DNA from: Aplidium turbinatum
Taxonomy: Eukaryota > Chordata > Ascidiacea > Aplousobranchia > Polyclinidae
Direction of reading: 5' to 3'
DNA: 64,000 bases
Assembly (NCBI GenBank): GCA_918807975.1
Contig: OU964923.1
Coordinates: 2,666,001 to 2,730,000 of the forward strand
Part shown: piece by piece, positions 48,325-58,008 of the stretch
How the letters are laid out: the number at the start of each line of letters is the position of its first letter
Numbering within the stretch: the first letter of the stretch is position 1
Position numbers and translations under genes: made by a program
The notes under the pieces: model-generated
Told to the model about the DNA's origin: nothing
Database searches by the model: none
The model's input: the letters and a program-made list of their open reading frames with translations, nothing else

Positions 48325-49469
48325 TGTTGTGTGCGACGCGAACACAACAGGTGCGGTAGTTAATTGCGCCGGTGACGTCACGATTTTCCTAATCCACCCG
48401 GCAGGACTGAGCAACTGTTAAAGCACGCCAACTTGAAGAAATCACTCGGTTTCCAATGACTGCTTCGCAGCAATGAAGTTTATACGGTTTTTCTGTCAAG
48501 AAATAACACAACATAAGACACTAGTCACAATTCAGCAAGCACAACAGTCGAACTGATAAACGTACCAAATTTGTTGACAAACAGTTCTCAATCCACTGTA
48601 CGGTACACAAGTTCCACAGGTTGGCCAATGACGCACTGAATAAATAAATTCGCGATGTTACCTTACACAATTATTACGTAGGCTACCGTACCGTACAACC
48701 ATAACGCTAGGTCAATAATCATTAAAAAACAAAGAAACGTGGCAATTCACTTGGCCTAGTTAAGATCGGTTTACGAGAACTAATTTCCATTAGGCTGACA
48801 AATTATTGGTCAATAATTCAGTAGTAAACATAAATCCACAATTCACGACACAAATCAATCAATCATACAATTCAGAATAATGAACGTACCGGTAGTATGA
48901 CCGGATCAGTAATGCCAAATGATGCACTTGTACGCGAAGGATTCTATAGTGATTGACTCTGCAATATTTAAGTTTGAAGTATTAGCCTAACAACAATTTA
49001 CGCACATCAGAGATACGTTACGTTTGTTTACGGTAGACAGTCAACATTCAGCTACAAAAAACATTATTACATCACAAGTACGCTCACCAGTAAGTTGAAC
49101 TTTGAGATAGCAAGCTGCAAATATGGAATTCAGCCTACACGCAAATAAGTATTACCATAGCAGTTGTCAAACTTAAGTCCTGTAGAAGTACATAACAGAG
49201 AAGCAGCTAACAAAGCATAAACATCAATCAATCAACTTTCAGTCACAAACTACAGTGACTAACAAGTTCGGCTAGCTGGCAAACTAGCAGCAAAAACGAA
49301 AACGTCTCGAAAGTTCCATAGACAATCTCGTGGTGAGTGTTGCCATTTGCAAAGAGCGATAACATAACAATGAAGGGGAAACGACGCTAGGTGGCGAATA
49401 CACAAATTAACGGGAGTAATGCGGTAAAACGAAAGGCAGGCCTTTCAAAGACCTGTTGAAAATCTAACA
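48325..49469 (-). repeat. BEL element LTR 3 (5' LTR side)
   Basis: This is the outer 5' LTR of the minus-strand tandem, 1145 bp with TG...CA ends, followed by the right-hand 5-bp duplication CTCTG at 49470-49474. It should carry the promoter if the element was ever transcribed from here. Confidence 0.85.
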
Positions 49470-49849
49470 CTCTGTAATTAAGTGATTTTATGTCAGGACA
49501 TCCTGTGGTGAATTGTGTATGGTCAGATCTGTTTACGGAAGTTTCCACATATTTTCAGGCAGCCACCATTTGTTTATGACACACCTTTGTTTATGGTTAG
49601 CCATTAGATAATACGAAACCAAGGAACACATTTGTTTATGTTTATGAAACACATTTGTTTGTGTTTAGCTACAATAAGTAGCTGATGATATGGGGTTGTT
49701 ACACGATAAACGATAACTGAAAAAATAATTAAGCAATAACGATAAGAGATAAAAATTTATCGCCGATAATTATCGCCGATAAATTATCGCCGATAATGCC
49801 CATCACTGCATTTAAGTTAATTAAATCTTGAGTTTTGTGGTATTTAAAT

Positions 49850-49912
49850 TTTTACAGAGGAGAAAATGCCTTTTCTTGCCCTCCCTACCACTTGTCTACG
49901 CCACTGCAATGA
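49850..49912. repeat. truncated hAT end fragment
   Basis: The sequence CTACCACTTGTCTACGCCACTG ends like the hAT MITEs at 30492 and 35798 (GGCTACGCCACTG). I find no partner end, so it is a remnant between hAT-A2 and the eEF1B promoter region. Confidence 0.35.
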
Positions 49913-50192
49913 GCAGATAGGCTGGCAAGAAGCGCCAACAAATCTTGCAAGTTTATAATTTCTAGTCAAAGTGCTTCTTAAAAAGTGAACTTGTTCACTT
50001 TCAATTCAAAATAATATGACAGGATACCATATTTTCACTTTTTTTGCCACGCGCAGTTGCTTAATTTCTCTTTTCAGCTTGAAATTTTACAGATATCCTT
50101 GTGAAATTGTAATTGCCAACTGGTACGGTAGTTTATCTGTGCAGGATTATATCCATATTTAAAAATTTTGAAGTAACTTTCAATCAAACAAT

Positions 50193-53100
50193 ATGGGATT
50201 TGGAAATATTAAGTCAGACAATGGAGTTCAAGCACTCAACACATTCTTAGAAGACAAATCTTACATTGAAGGGTGCGTAGATATTTTTTTCATTTTCAGA
50301 TAGTTTAAAATTAGGTTAAGGCTTAACTTTTTTTCTGTGACCCAATTTCAAAAAATACATTTTTATTTGACCTTGAAGTTGTCCGCCCCATTAGCTCAGT
50401 AGTAACGTGCCCAGCTCAAAATCACACGGCGCTGGTTCGACTCTTGAGGTGTGCGCTTGAGCAACACATTTCCGACTGCTCTCCATTCAGCTGCACCGAG
50501 TAAATGGAATAATTCCCTGACAACAACATTTCAACAATCGAAAAATTTTACTCTGCCAATCTCGGTAACCGGCGCTGCGTCAAGAGCCTCTACAAGTACT
50601 GGTACGTACCGATGTGAAACTACCGGTACTAGGAATAACCTATCAAGGCTTTGTCAGTCCGAGGATAAAGATTCAAAACCAACCAACCAAGCAAAATCTG
50701 CCTGTTGTTAATGTCACAATCCCAAAAATATAATTTGTGACCCTATTTGGGTCTTAAATAATAGGAACTGGCTATTTTTACACACTTGTTGCCATGGTTT
50801 CAATCAGGTGTTGCCAAAGTTATGAAAGGTTAAGGCAGGGGTGGAGGACCTGCTGGCCGAATGCGGCCCGCGTTACTGTTCCATGTGGCCCTCGTCACAA
50901 TTTCTTTGCGAATTTCTTTAAATTTCATACGTTGAAAGCGATGTACCAAAACATTCCACTGCTCAACTGTTATCAACGTTACATAAATGCTGATGATTTT
51001 CCAGTCATGCGCAAACATGCTTTGAAATATGTGTTTTTCTTTGGAAGCACCTATCGTTGCGAGCAGTTTGTTCCAAATTGAATCTAACAAAAAGTACTGT
51101 AGAGATGCAGTTAAGAGTTGCGACATCTTCCATGTCAGCAGACATCACACGACTCACTAAAAATATAAACTTTCAGCCATCCCACTCGGATGCAACCTGA
51201 TTCGTACCATGAACAATTCATACCATCAGTTCATACCTTGAAAAGATCGAGAGAAAAAATTAAAAAATGACGAAGTCGTTGATCGATCGCAGTTTCAGCA
51301 AACATTTTAAAATTATCCGCAAACAAACAAAAACTCTTAGAATCATTATATACCAGGGTTGTCGGTATTTTACCCGACCCAAAAAAACCCAGAGCATCAT
51401 ATTTGTCCAGTTTTTAATAGAAAATTAAAAAAATCAACAAAAAAACTACAAGGCACTTAAAACAAACTTTAAATTAGGACTTAAGGATGTGATTGTGAAG
51501 TAAATTTCCAAGAATAAACTGAAAACGCAATGGATATTGTACAGTGCACAAAAATCAAGTAATGCCACTTTGTGGATACTACACTAAAACTCATTTATGC
51601 AAGAAAGCCTTATAGTTAAACTGGTGAAAGTAGGCTACTACTCTATTGTAGTCTGTACCGGATAAGATGTGAAATGCAATTTAGGAGGCTATTTACCAAT
51701 TACAGATTCTGGATTCTAACGCATGGCTGTTTCACAGCATTTGCCTAAATGGCCATTGGCCACGCAATTGCTCATCCATTAGTCAAATACTATATATAAT
51801 ATATGTATAAATGATAAAAAATATTTAAACATGATGGCATAAATGCTCCTTGCCTTCAAATCTAAATCAAATGATGCAATGATGTGATTTCTACCACGGT
51901 AGCATCAACTTGGTATAGAAATCAGTGGATGATGCAACATCCAACTTGATCTTGAAATTAATGGATGATGCAACATTCAAGCAACAACAGCCCTAGTGCA
52001 TTATTTTATTGAGTTATGCAAGCATGTACTGTGAGTGGAAGGCACTTCATCCGTAAAAAGTAGTTTTGAGGTGAAATAAGCATGAATCTACCTTTTTTGC
52101 ATCTTTTTTAAAAAAACCCAATAAAACCCAAAAAAACCCGGGTTTTTTTAAAAAAACCCGGGCGGGTTGGGCTTTTTTAAAAAAACCCGGGTTTTTCTCA
52201 ACCCTGTTATATACCAGAAATTTTGAAATGTTTACGGAAACTCCGATCAACCCTAACCCTTTTAAAATATTTGCGGAAACTCCGATTAATCCTAACCATT
52301 TTAAAATGTTTACGGAAACTGCGGAAAAACGGAAACTGCAATTAGCGACTTTGGCTTTGTTCAATTTTTTTCTCTCGATCTTTTTAGTTTGTTTGTTTGG
52401 GGAAACACCCTAACCCTTTTAAAATGCTTGCGGAAACTTTGATCAACCCTAACCTTTTTTAAATGTTTGCGGAAACTGCGATCAGCAACTTCGGCAAACT
52501 CTTAGGATCATTACTGGAAATTTTAAAATGTTTGCGGAAAAACGGAAACTGCGATTAGCGATGTTCTATTTTTTTCTCGATCTTTTTAGTGTGTTTGCGG
52601 ATACCGATACTCTAACCCTAACTACCGATACTCTGATACCCTAACCTTGCGGAAACTTTGATCAGCGACTTCGGCTTTTTTTAATTTTTTCTCTTGATCT
52701 TTTCAAGGTACGAACTGACGGTACGAATTGTTCATGGTACAAATTAGGTTGCACCCATCCCACTCGCTGTGAAAGTGAAATAAATCATTGTCTACTTTGC
52801 TGCATTTTTTATCTGTAAACAAAATTTCAAAATTTTATTGGCCTGCCTGTGTTATTTCTCATTTTATGTGGCCCGTAATACTAAAAAGGTTCCCCACCCC
52901 TGGGTTAAGGTAAGGGTTAGAGTTAGGAATAAGGTTAGGGTTTTGATTTTTGCCGAGAACTAAAAATAATTCCAAAATACAAATTTTTGTTTTCAACAGC
53001 TTATTTAGGCTGTGGCTATATTTACACTATATAGTGTAAGTGTAGCCTCAATAGTGTTGCCAGATAAGGAATTCTGCCCTAATTTGAGAAAAGTTTAAAA

Positions 53101-56100
53101 CTGTTGAAAACCCTAAACCCTTCCTAACTTTAATCCTAACTCTGGCAACACCTGATTGTAATCATGGCATCAAGTGTGGAAAATTAGTCACTTCCAACCT
53201 AAAAATGGTTCTTTATGGTTAGTCTTTTAAACAAGAGTTGTTGGCATGTTTTTTCACTGCTTTCTGTTGTGTTGCATCTGTAATTTATGACTTGTATGTT
53301 GTGTACCGGTACAATAGAATATTGGTTCAGTATTATTTGTAGGATGCAACGTATTTTGTCGCGGGAACACTTCACCCCCTTAAAAAATTGAGAGAAAAAA
53401 TAGAAGAAAGCCGAAGTTGCTGATCGGAGTTTCCGCAAACATTTTAAAATTTTCCACTTGAATTAATCATTGAATTTTAATGGGTCACCACAAAATAAAC
53501 TATGTGACTTTTTCTTTCATTGCTTAGGCTACACGATTATATGGCATCGTACAACACATAGCCTAACACTAACAGTGTGAATTATCTGTGAGATTCACAC
53601 CTCCTGAGATCTTAAGTTGTGTTGTTTCAAAATTTGTTCCAATGCTCAGAAAAAAATAAATGTAATAGACCTAATATCAGGATGCCTGTTGCCTGTCTGC
53701 AGGTATAAATGGGCTTTCTTAAATTTTGACAAGACAAATTGCAACAAAGCCACCTGATTAGTTGCCACAACGCATTGATGCTGTTTTTGGTTAAAGAAAT
53801 GACTGAAATGTCGGGTTAACCAAATAAAGTCAAACTTGACTTTCCTTCCAATTCGAAAATTTTATTTCCTTATCAAAAAAAACGTTTATTTAACTAAAAA
53901 GTTTCACTTTGCAAGAAAAGTACGATATCGTTACAAGGCATAAGAGTGGAGAAACAAGAAGCAAACTTGTATTTATATTGTGTCAAAATTACGTAGTTCT
54001 AATGTTAGGTGGCAACTCAACTCTGTATTTTTTTCTCTCAATTTTTTAAAGGGCAAAATTTTGAACTGTTTGCAGCAACTCCGTTCAGTGACTTTGGCTC
54101 TGTTGTGTATTTTCTCAATCCTTTCAGGGGACAAAATCGGGGGACGACGTGTTCAGGGGAGGAAATAGGTTGCACCCTTATTTGTATGGTTGTATCTCAA
54201 CCCCAAAGTTAGAGTTGTTGAGTGATAGTAAACCCACCAGTTTAAATTTAAGAAAATGACCATGCATAATAGCTTGGACAAGCAAAAAAACTTTTATATC
54301 TATGTCACATTTGCAAGTCTTAAAAGTTTTTTTTGTGTTAGTGTTTGTGTTTTTTTTTCAGGTTTGTTCCATCACAAGCAGATGTTGCTGTGTTTGAAGC
54401 AATTACTTCTGCTCCTTCAGAGAAGTATGCTCATGCTTTGAGATGGTTCAACCAAGTTAAGTCTTACCAAACAGAATTCCCCAGGTGTGTATTGAATTAA
54501 GAAATTAACTGAGTTGTTATGTTATTGTTGACAAGCATAGGCGCCGGCATTTATTTTTGCACGGGGTGGCAGATAGCACAATATGGCAACCTAAAAACTT
54601 TCAAACTGTATGTTTTTGTTTGATTTTTACTAAGCATGTTTCATAGATGCAATTGTCTTTTCACACCTGATTTGCAGTTTGATAATTTACAAAGCAACTT
54701 TAAAACAAAGCGCAGCATGTATGTCGTGAATTTTATTGTTACGTTGCTGCTCTGATACTTAACATTTGGCAAAAGTATTTTTGCGAACAGCAGCTCTGTC
54801 AATCCAACTGGTCAAGTTGTAACCGTGAAGCTTCAGCTTGATAAACATTTAAAATTAGGACGTGGTTCAATTGCTGTTGCGTCATGGTAGATCCCAAGTA
54901 GGTTTTTATGCGCCTGAGTGCACTAAACGATCGCTCCGCCTCGCAGGTGGTAGAAGGCAACGATAAGTATATTTTCCCAATGCAGACCACGTTTGGAAGC
55001 ATTAATGAAATTGTTTCATTGCTTGCAAATAGATCAAGCAATTGCGACATAGTTGAAACAAAAATCTATTTTTGCTGTTGAAAACTTTCCAGCTGTTGCA
55101 ATTCCAGACGCAGAAGCGTTGGGTTTGTGTCATCTTCATATGTAGCAGCGACATATTCAAAAGCAGCTCTGTTCTCTTCCGATGCTTGATCCTTGGCAAG
55201 CAGAACTGTTTCCATGTCGATATTATGAGCAGTTTAAAAATTTTCAAAAAAGATTTTTGAGGAAGGCAATGGAAAGATCGTATTTTATTGATTAATATAA
55301 TATCCCACTGTAAACTTAACAGATGTAACAATGCCTTATGACAAGTAACAAATAAAACGATCGCAACAACAACAAGGAAAAAACTCGTAGCCACGTGTTG
55401 CGTAATCTTCACGTAGCTTGCTTGATGTTACGCGAGTATCATGCTTGTGACAAAAACAATCATTTTCTTCGCAATACTGTATTGGTTCACCTCTTGCTTT
55501 ACGTTGATTTGAAGCGAAAACCAATGATCAAAAAAAGATTTAAACGTCCGTTCAAATTACATTTATTCGCAGTAAGTAATGTAACCTAAACGGGGTGGCT
55601 GCCACCCTGCCACAGCAGTTACGGGGTGGCGTGGCCACCCCGTAAGTCGGCGCCAGTGTTGACAAGTACCGTACTAAAACAACAGTCTGTGTGTGTTTTA
55701 TATACAGTACAGTTAGTGCCTTTTATGTTTGTTGTTAAAAGTGACCAGCGTCAGAGAAGCATCTAGAACTACTGGATCTTATTTAGATTGCTGTTGTGAA
55801 AGATAATAAACCGAAACCAGCACAAAGCCAATGCTCTGTTTACTGCAACAAACAATATAAATATCATAAACAGTTAAATAACAGCCTCATTCGATTTTCA
55901 GTTTATTATAAACACTAAACAGTGGTTATATTTACCAAACCACATATAGTGAAAATAGCCTTTGAGGCTGTAATCATTGTATATCACTCAAGTATAATTA
56001 CCAGCGGATAACAGTTACAGCATACAGAAAAAAATTTTGTAGACAAAAGCTGTTTAAGTGTTTAATCAACTATTTTGCATATTTAGTAAATGAGCCAGTG

Positions 56101-58008
56101 CTGTTAGTGCATCCAATCCTAAGTTGTCACTGTTTGTTTATCAGAACCAGTCAAAACACATTGTATCTGTGTCATTCTAATAATCTAATTAAAACTTATA
56201 TTCTACCTATCCATGTTTTTAATGAATCAACAATTGTCTGATTGTCTTATAGTCTCCCTGGGATTAAGAAACCAGTTGATCAATATGGTCCTGCCCAGGC
56301 TGCCTCAAATGAAGCAGCAGAAGATTCAGACTCGGATGTTGACTTCTTTGGATCAGAGTCAGAGGATGAAGAACAAGAAAAGCTCAAGGCAGAGAGAGTG
56401 AAAATGTATCAGGAGAAGAAGAGCAAAAGTTAGTGAAACTACTTGTGGTTAACTTATTGTGTTACGTTACGTGGTGGAGTGCACCAAAAAAATGGTAGGA
56501 TGTAGGATCTGTCACTTCGGTGATGATTTAAAGTTTATGCAAGCAGGTGCATTAGAAGTTATGAACACGCAGTTTGTGTTTGGATGAAACGTGCAATGGT
56601 TGCAGACCGACATTGACTCCATTATTGTAGTTTAATGCAGTTTAGCAGAGCTCTTATGAGCGCACTTCATGTTATCTACATTATTCTAAAGTTGAAATAA
56701 TTTTTTGCCGTCTAAGGCCGTTACTTGTAAACTATTCAACCATAAAATGGTATACGCTGTCTTGGGATATGCACTGATTAGGTGCATTTCTTGATTAGCT
56801 GGATCTGAATCACCATTGCTCAATCTTGCTGTTTCGTTTGAAGTAGTAATGTTCGCTAATTACTAGTGATCACTGTTTGCTGGAATATAATAAAACAATA
56901 GAAGTGCAAGAACCTAAAACATGTTTGCTGACGTCAACAGAGGCCGCTGTGATCGCCAAATCGAACATTATCTTTGACGTGAAACCCTGGGATGACGAGA
57001 CCGACATGGCAGAGCTAGAGCGACTGGTCCGAACGGTGGCCACTGACGGCCTGCTGTGGGGAGCTTGTAAGTGAAATCCTTGCACAATCACTTGTAAATA
57101 ATTTTAAACATCTGAATCCTTGGTGCACTGATAAAATGATCACCATCGTCTATTACCACACCAATGCTGGGAGATGATTTCCATAAATTCTAAGCTACTC
57201 GTCCAATTCGTAAAAGTGCGGTAGTACCGTACCACTCTTTATAGCGAAACCGTGCACCTTATGTTTAGGGAACTGAAAAAAAAAAAATCGACTCAACTTT
57301 TGATGGGGAACTCGCACGAAAGCGAGCGAGTGATGTGCATACAGTCTTTGCATGAATCAGCATGAATTGGCAACACTACCACTTCAATTTGAAAGTTGAA
57401 GTATAACGCAATGTTCTTGAGTGACGTTCCCATCTGTGGTATGATTCGGGCCTATTGCTTCAGCGGGTAATGAAGTTGACCAAGTGTGGTTGTTTTAACG
57501 TTAATAAGAGTTTCTGTTATGTTGACATTCTATTTTGAATATTTTTATTTCAAATTTTCTAGCCAAACTTGTTCCTGTTGGGTATGGCATCAAGAAGTTG
57601 CAAATTTCCTGCGTCGTTGAAGACGATAAGGTATGTTCTTGAGCGCGGTTTATGTTATTTGAGCTGCGCTTGACGACCCTCGTTCACACATCGAAGGTTA
57701 AACTGGTGTTGCTGCCTGCATCGTGGTGTGTGATCAGGGATGCGTAAGTGCAGTGGGCTGCCAGAATCTGCTCGTTCTTTTTATTACACTGATTTGCTAG
57801 TGACTGATTTATCTGCAGGCTACAATCCCGTTCACCGCGCGTCCCTTGCGCTTGTACCTACAAGTTGTTTGTTTAACAATCGCCGATGGCCGCACCAGCT
57901 AAATGGGATCTTGTTGTTCAGGTGTCCACAGACTTCATTGAGGAATCTGTCACCGCGTTTGAAGACTTCGTCCAATCTATCGACATCCAAGCCTTCAACA
58001 AGGTCTAG
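50193..58008 (+). CDS. EEF1B2: elongation factor 1-beta (eEF1B guanine-exchange subunit)
   Basis: Six exons: 50193-50272, 54362-54484, 56253-56428, 56941-57066, 57563-57630, 57922-58008. All introns are GT-AG, phases agree, and the product is 219 residues (human EEF1B2 has 225). The start [16 protein letters not shown] matches the family. Residues about 1-67 form the N-terminal GST-like domain ([18 protein letters not shown]). Residues about 85-115 form the acidic linker with [16 protein letters not shown], the site where homologues are phosphorylated by CK2. The C-terminal exchange domain starts near 128 ([18 protein letters not shown]) and includes [13 protein letters not shown] and a terminal FNKV. 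Known role: it exchanges GDP for GTP on eEF1A in translation elongation. Intron 1 (4.1 kb) is swollen by nested transposons, and intron 2 holds a hAT. Confidence 0.97.
50385..50692 (+). repeat. tRNA-derived SINE (S5), fullest copy
   Basis: A tRNA-like head at 50385-50452 has an A box (TTAGCTCAGTAGTAACGTG) and a B box (CTGGTTCGACTCT). The body contains CTGCTCTCCATTCAGCTGCA and GGAATAATTCCCTGACAACA, and ends near AAGATTCAAAACCAACC. Body-only copies are at 2058-2188 and 23214-23415. It lies in eEF1B intron 1. Confidence 0.72.
51188..52756. mobile_element. MULE-like element K with 9-bp duplication
   Basis: Inverted repeats of roughly 110 bp begin GGATGCAACCTGATTCGTACC and, inverted from the right, GGGTGCAACCTAATTTGTACC. 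The perfect 9-bp duplication is ATCCCACTC (51179-51187 and 52757-52765). Long inverted repeats with 9-bp duplications suggest Mutator-like elements. The inside has short tandem units of GTTTGCGGAAACT mixed with CCCTAACCC, and no coding region. hAT-L is nested inside. A second member is at 53342-54177. Confidence 0.75.
51354..52206. mobile_element. hAT-L, hAT MITE (CAGGGTTG ends)
   Basis: The left end is CAGGGTTGTCGG and the right end, inverted, CAGGGTTGAGAAAAACCCGG. The perfect 8-bp duplication is TTATATAC (51346-51353 and 52207-52214). The subterminal AAAAAACCCGGG blocks are themselves inverted (52105-52200). It is non-coding, 853 bp, and the innermost of the nest. Confidence 0.88.
53342..54177. 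mobile_element. MULE-like element K2
   Basis: The ends are GGATGCAACGTATTTTGTCG and, inverted, GGGTGCAACCTATTTCCTCC. The perfect 9-bp duplication is TTATTTGTA (53333-53341 and 54178-54186). Subterminal parts share GAGAGAAAAAAT and TTTCCGCAAACATTTTAAAA with element K. It is 836 bp and non-coding, in eEF1B intron 1, about 0.2 kb before exon 2. Confidence 0.78.
54536..55658 (-). mobile_element. hAT transposon, internally deleted, in eEF1B intron 2
   Basis: The ends are CATAGGCGCCGGCATTTA and, inverted, CACTGGCGCCGACTTA. The perfect 8-bp duplication is TTGACAAG (54528-54535 and 55659-55666). The minus strand at 55050-54799 encodes a hAT C-terminal dimerisation domain: [18 protein letters not shown], then [17 protein letters not shown], as in ZMYM/P52rIPK-like hATs. 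Upstream in the same frame is [20 protein letters not shown], separated by one stop codon at about 55071. The rest of the transposase is missing, so it is a non-autonomous remnant. Confidence 0.9.

Larger units (their letters stand above)
37053..49469 (-). mobile_element. BEL/Pao LTR element fossil, tandem with three LTRs
   Basis: The order is LTR - internal - LTR - internal - LTR, read on the minus strand, with an exact repeat period of 5636 bp. The LTRs (37053-38197, 42689-43833, 48325-49469) are each 1145 bp with TG...CA ends. A 5-bp target duplication CTCTG flanks the whole (37048-37052 and 49470-49474). Parts seen in each unit are a Gag-like region with zinc knuckles, an aspartic-protease-like region and an integrase-like region. 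The set of parts is incomplete, so each unit looks broken (about one major loss) and non-autonomous. The two units look identical where compared, so the tandem is very young or an assembly duplication. Confidence 0.9.
36590..49703. mobile_element. solo LTR, Gypsy-like ends, split by BEL tandem
   Basis: This fossil LTR begins TGTGACGCCC and ends GGGGTTGTTACA. It has a 4-bp duplication CGAT (36586-36589 and 49704-49707). hAT-A1 has the uninterrupted sequence GCGATAACGATAAACGATAA at the matching place. Without the BEL tandem it is about 692 bp. No internal coding region remains, as expected for a solo LTR left by recombination. The family assignment (Gypsy-type ends) is inference. Confidence 0.7.
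33644..49808. mobile_element. hAT-A2, second hAT-A copy, heavily nested
   Basis: The start CAGTGTTGGGCGCGATAACT at 33644 and the end ATAATGCCCATCACTG at 49808 match hAT-A1. The target duplication is CATTTAAAG on the left (33635-33643) and CATTTAAG on the right (49809-49816), differing by one A. Four later insertions account for most of the 16 kb: hAT-E (34779-36440), a short A-tailed insert (36475-36550), a solo LTR (36590-49703) and, inside that, a BEL tandem (37053-49469). Removing them leaves about 1.3 kb, similar to hAT-A1. Confidence 0.85.
50836..52902 (+). mobile_element. hAT-J, Charlie-type hAT remnant
   Basis: The ends are CAGGGGTGGAGGACC and, inverted, CAGGGGTGGGGAACC. The 8-bp duplication is GGTTAAGG (50828-50835 and 52903-52910). 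Near 50940-51180 the plus strand carries a decayed hAT C-terminus: [18 protein letters not shown], then in another frame [18 protein letters not shown], resembling GTF2IRD2/Charlie-type transposases. It is cut by the MULE-like element at 51188-52756. Confidence 0.85.
50757..53195. repeat. fold-back repeat FB-I, copy 2 (outermost of a four-level nest)
   Basis: The left arm AATCAGGTGTTGCCAAAGTT and the right arm AACTCTGGCAACACCTGATT are inverse copies; the outer arms also pair (CTGGCTATTTTTACACACTT against AAGTGTGGAAAATTAG). It contains hAT-J at 50836-52902. Without insertions it would be about 0.36 kb. The limits are approximate. Confidence 0.6.
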
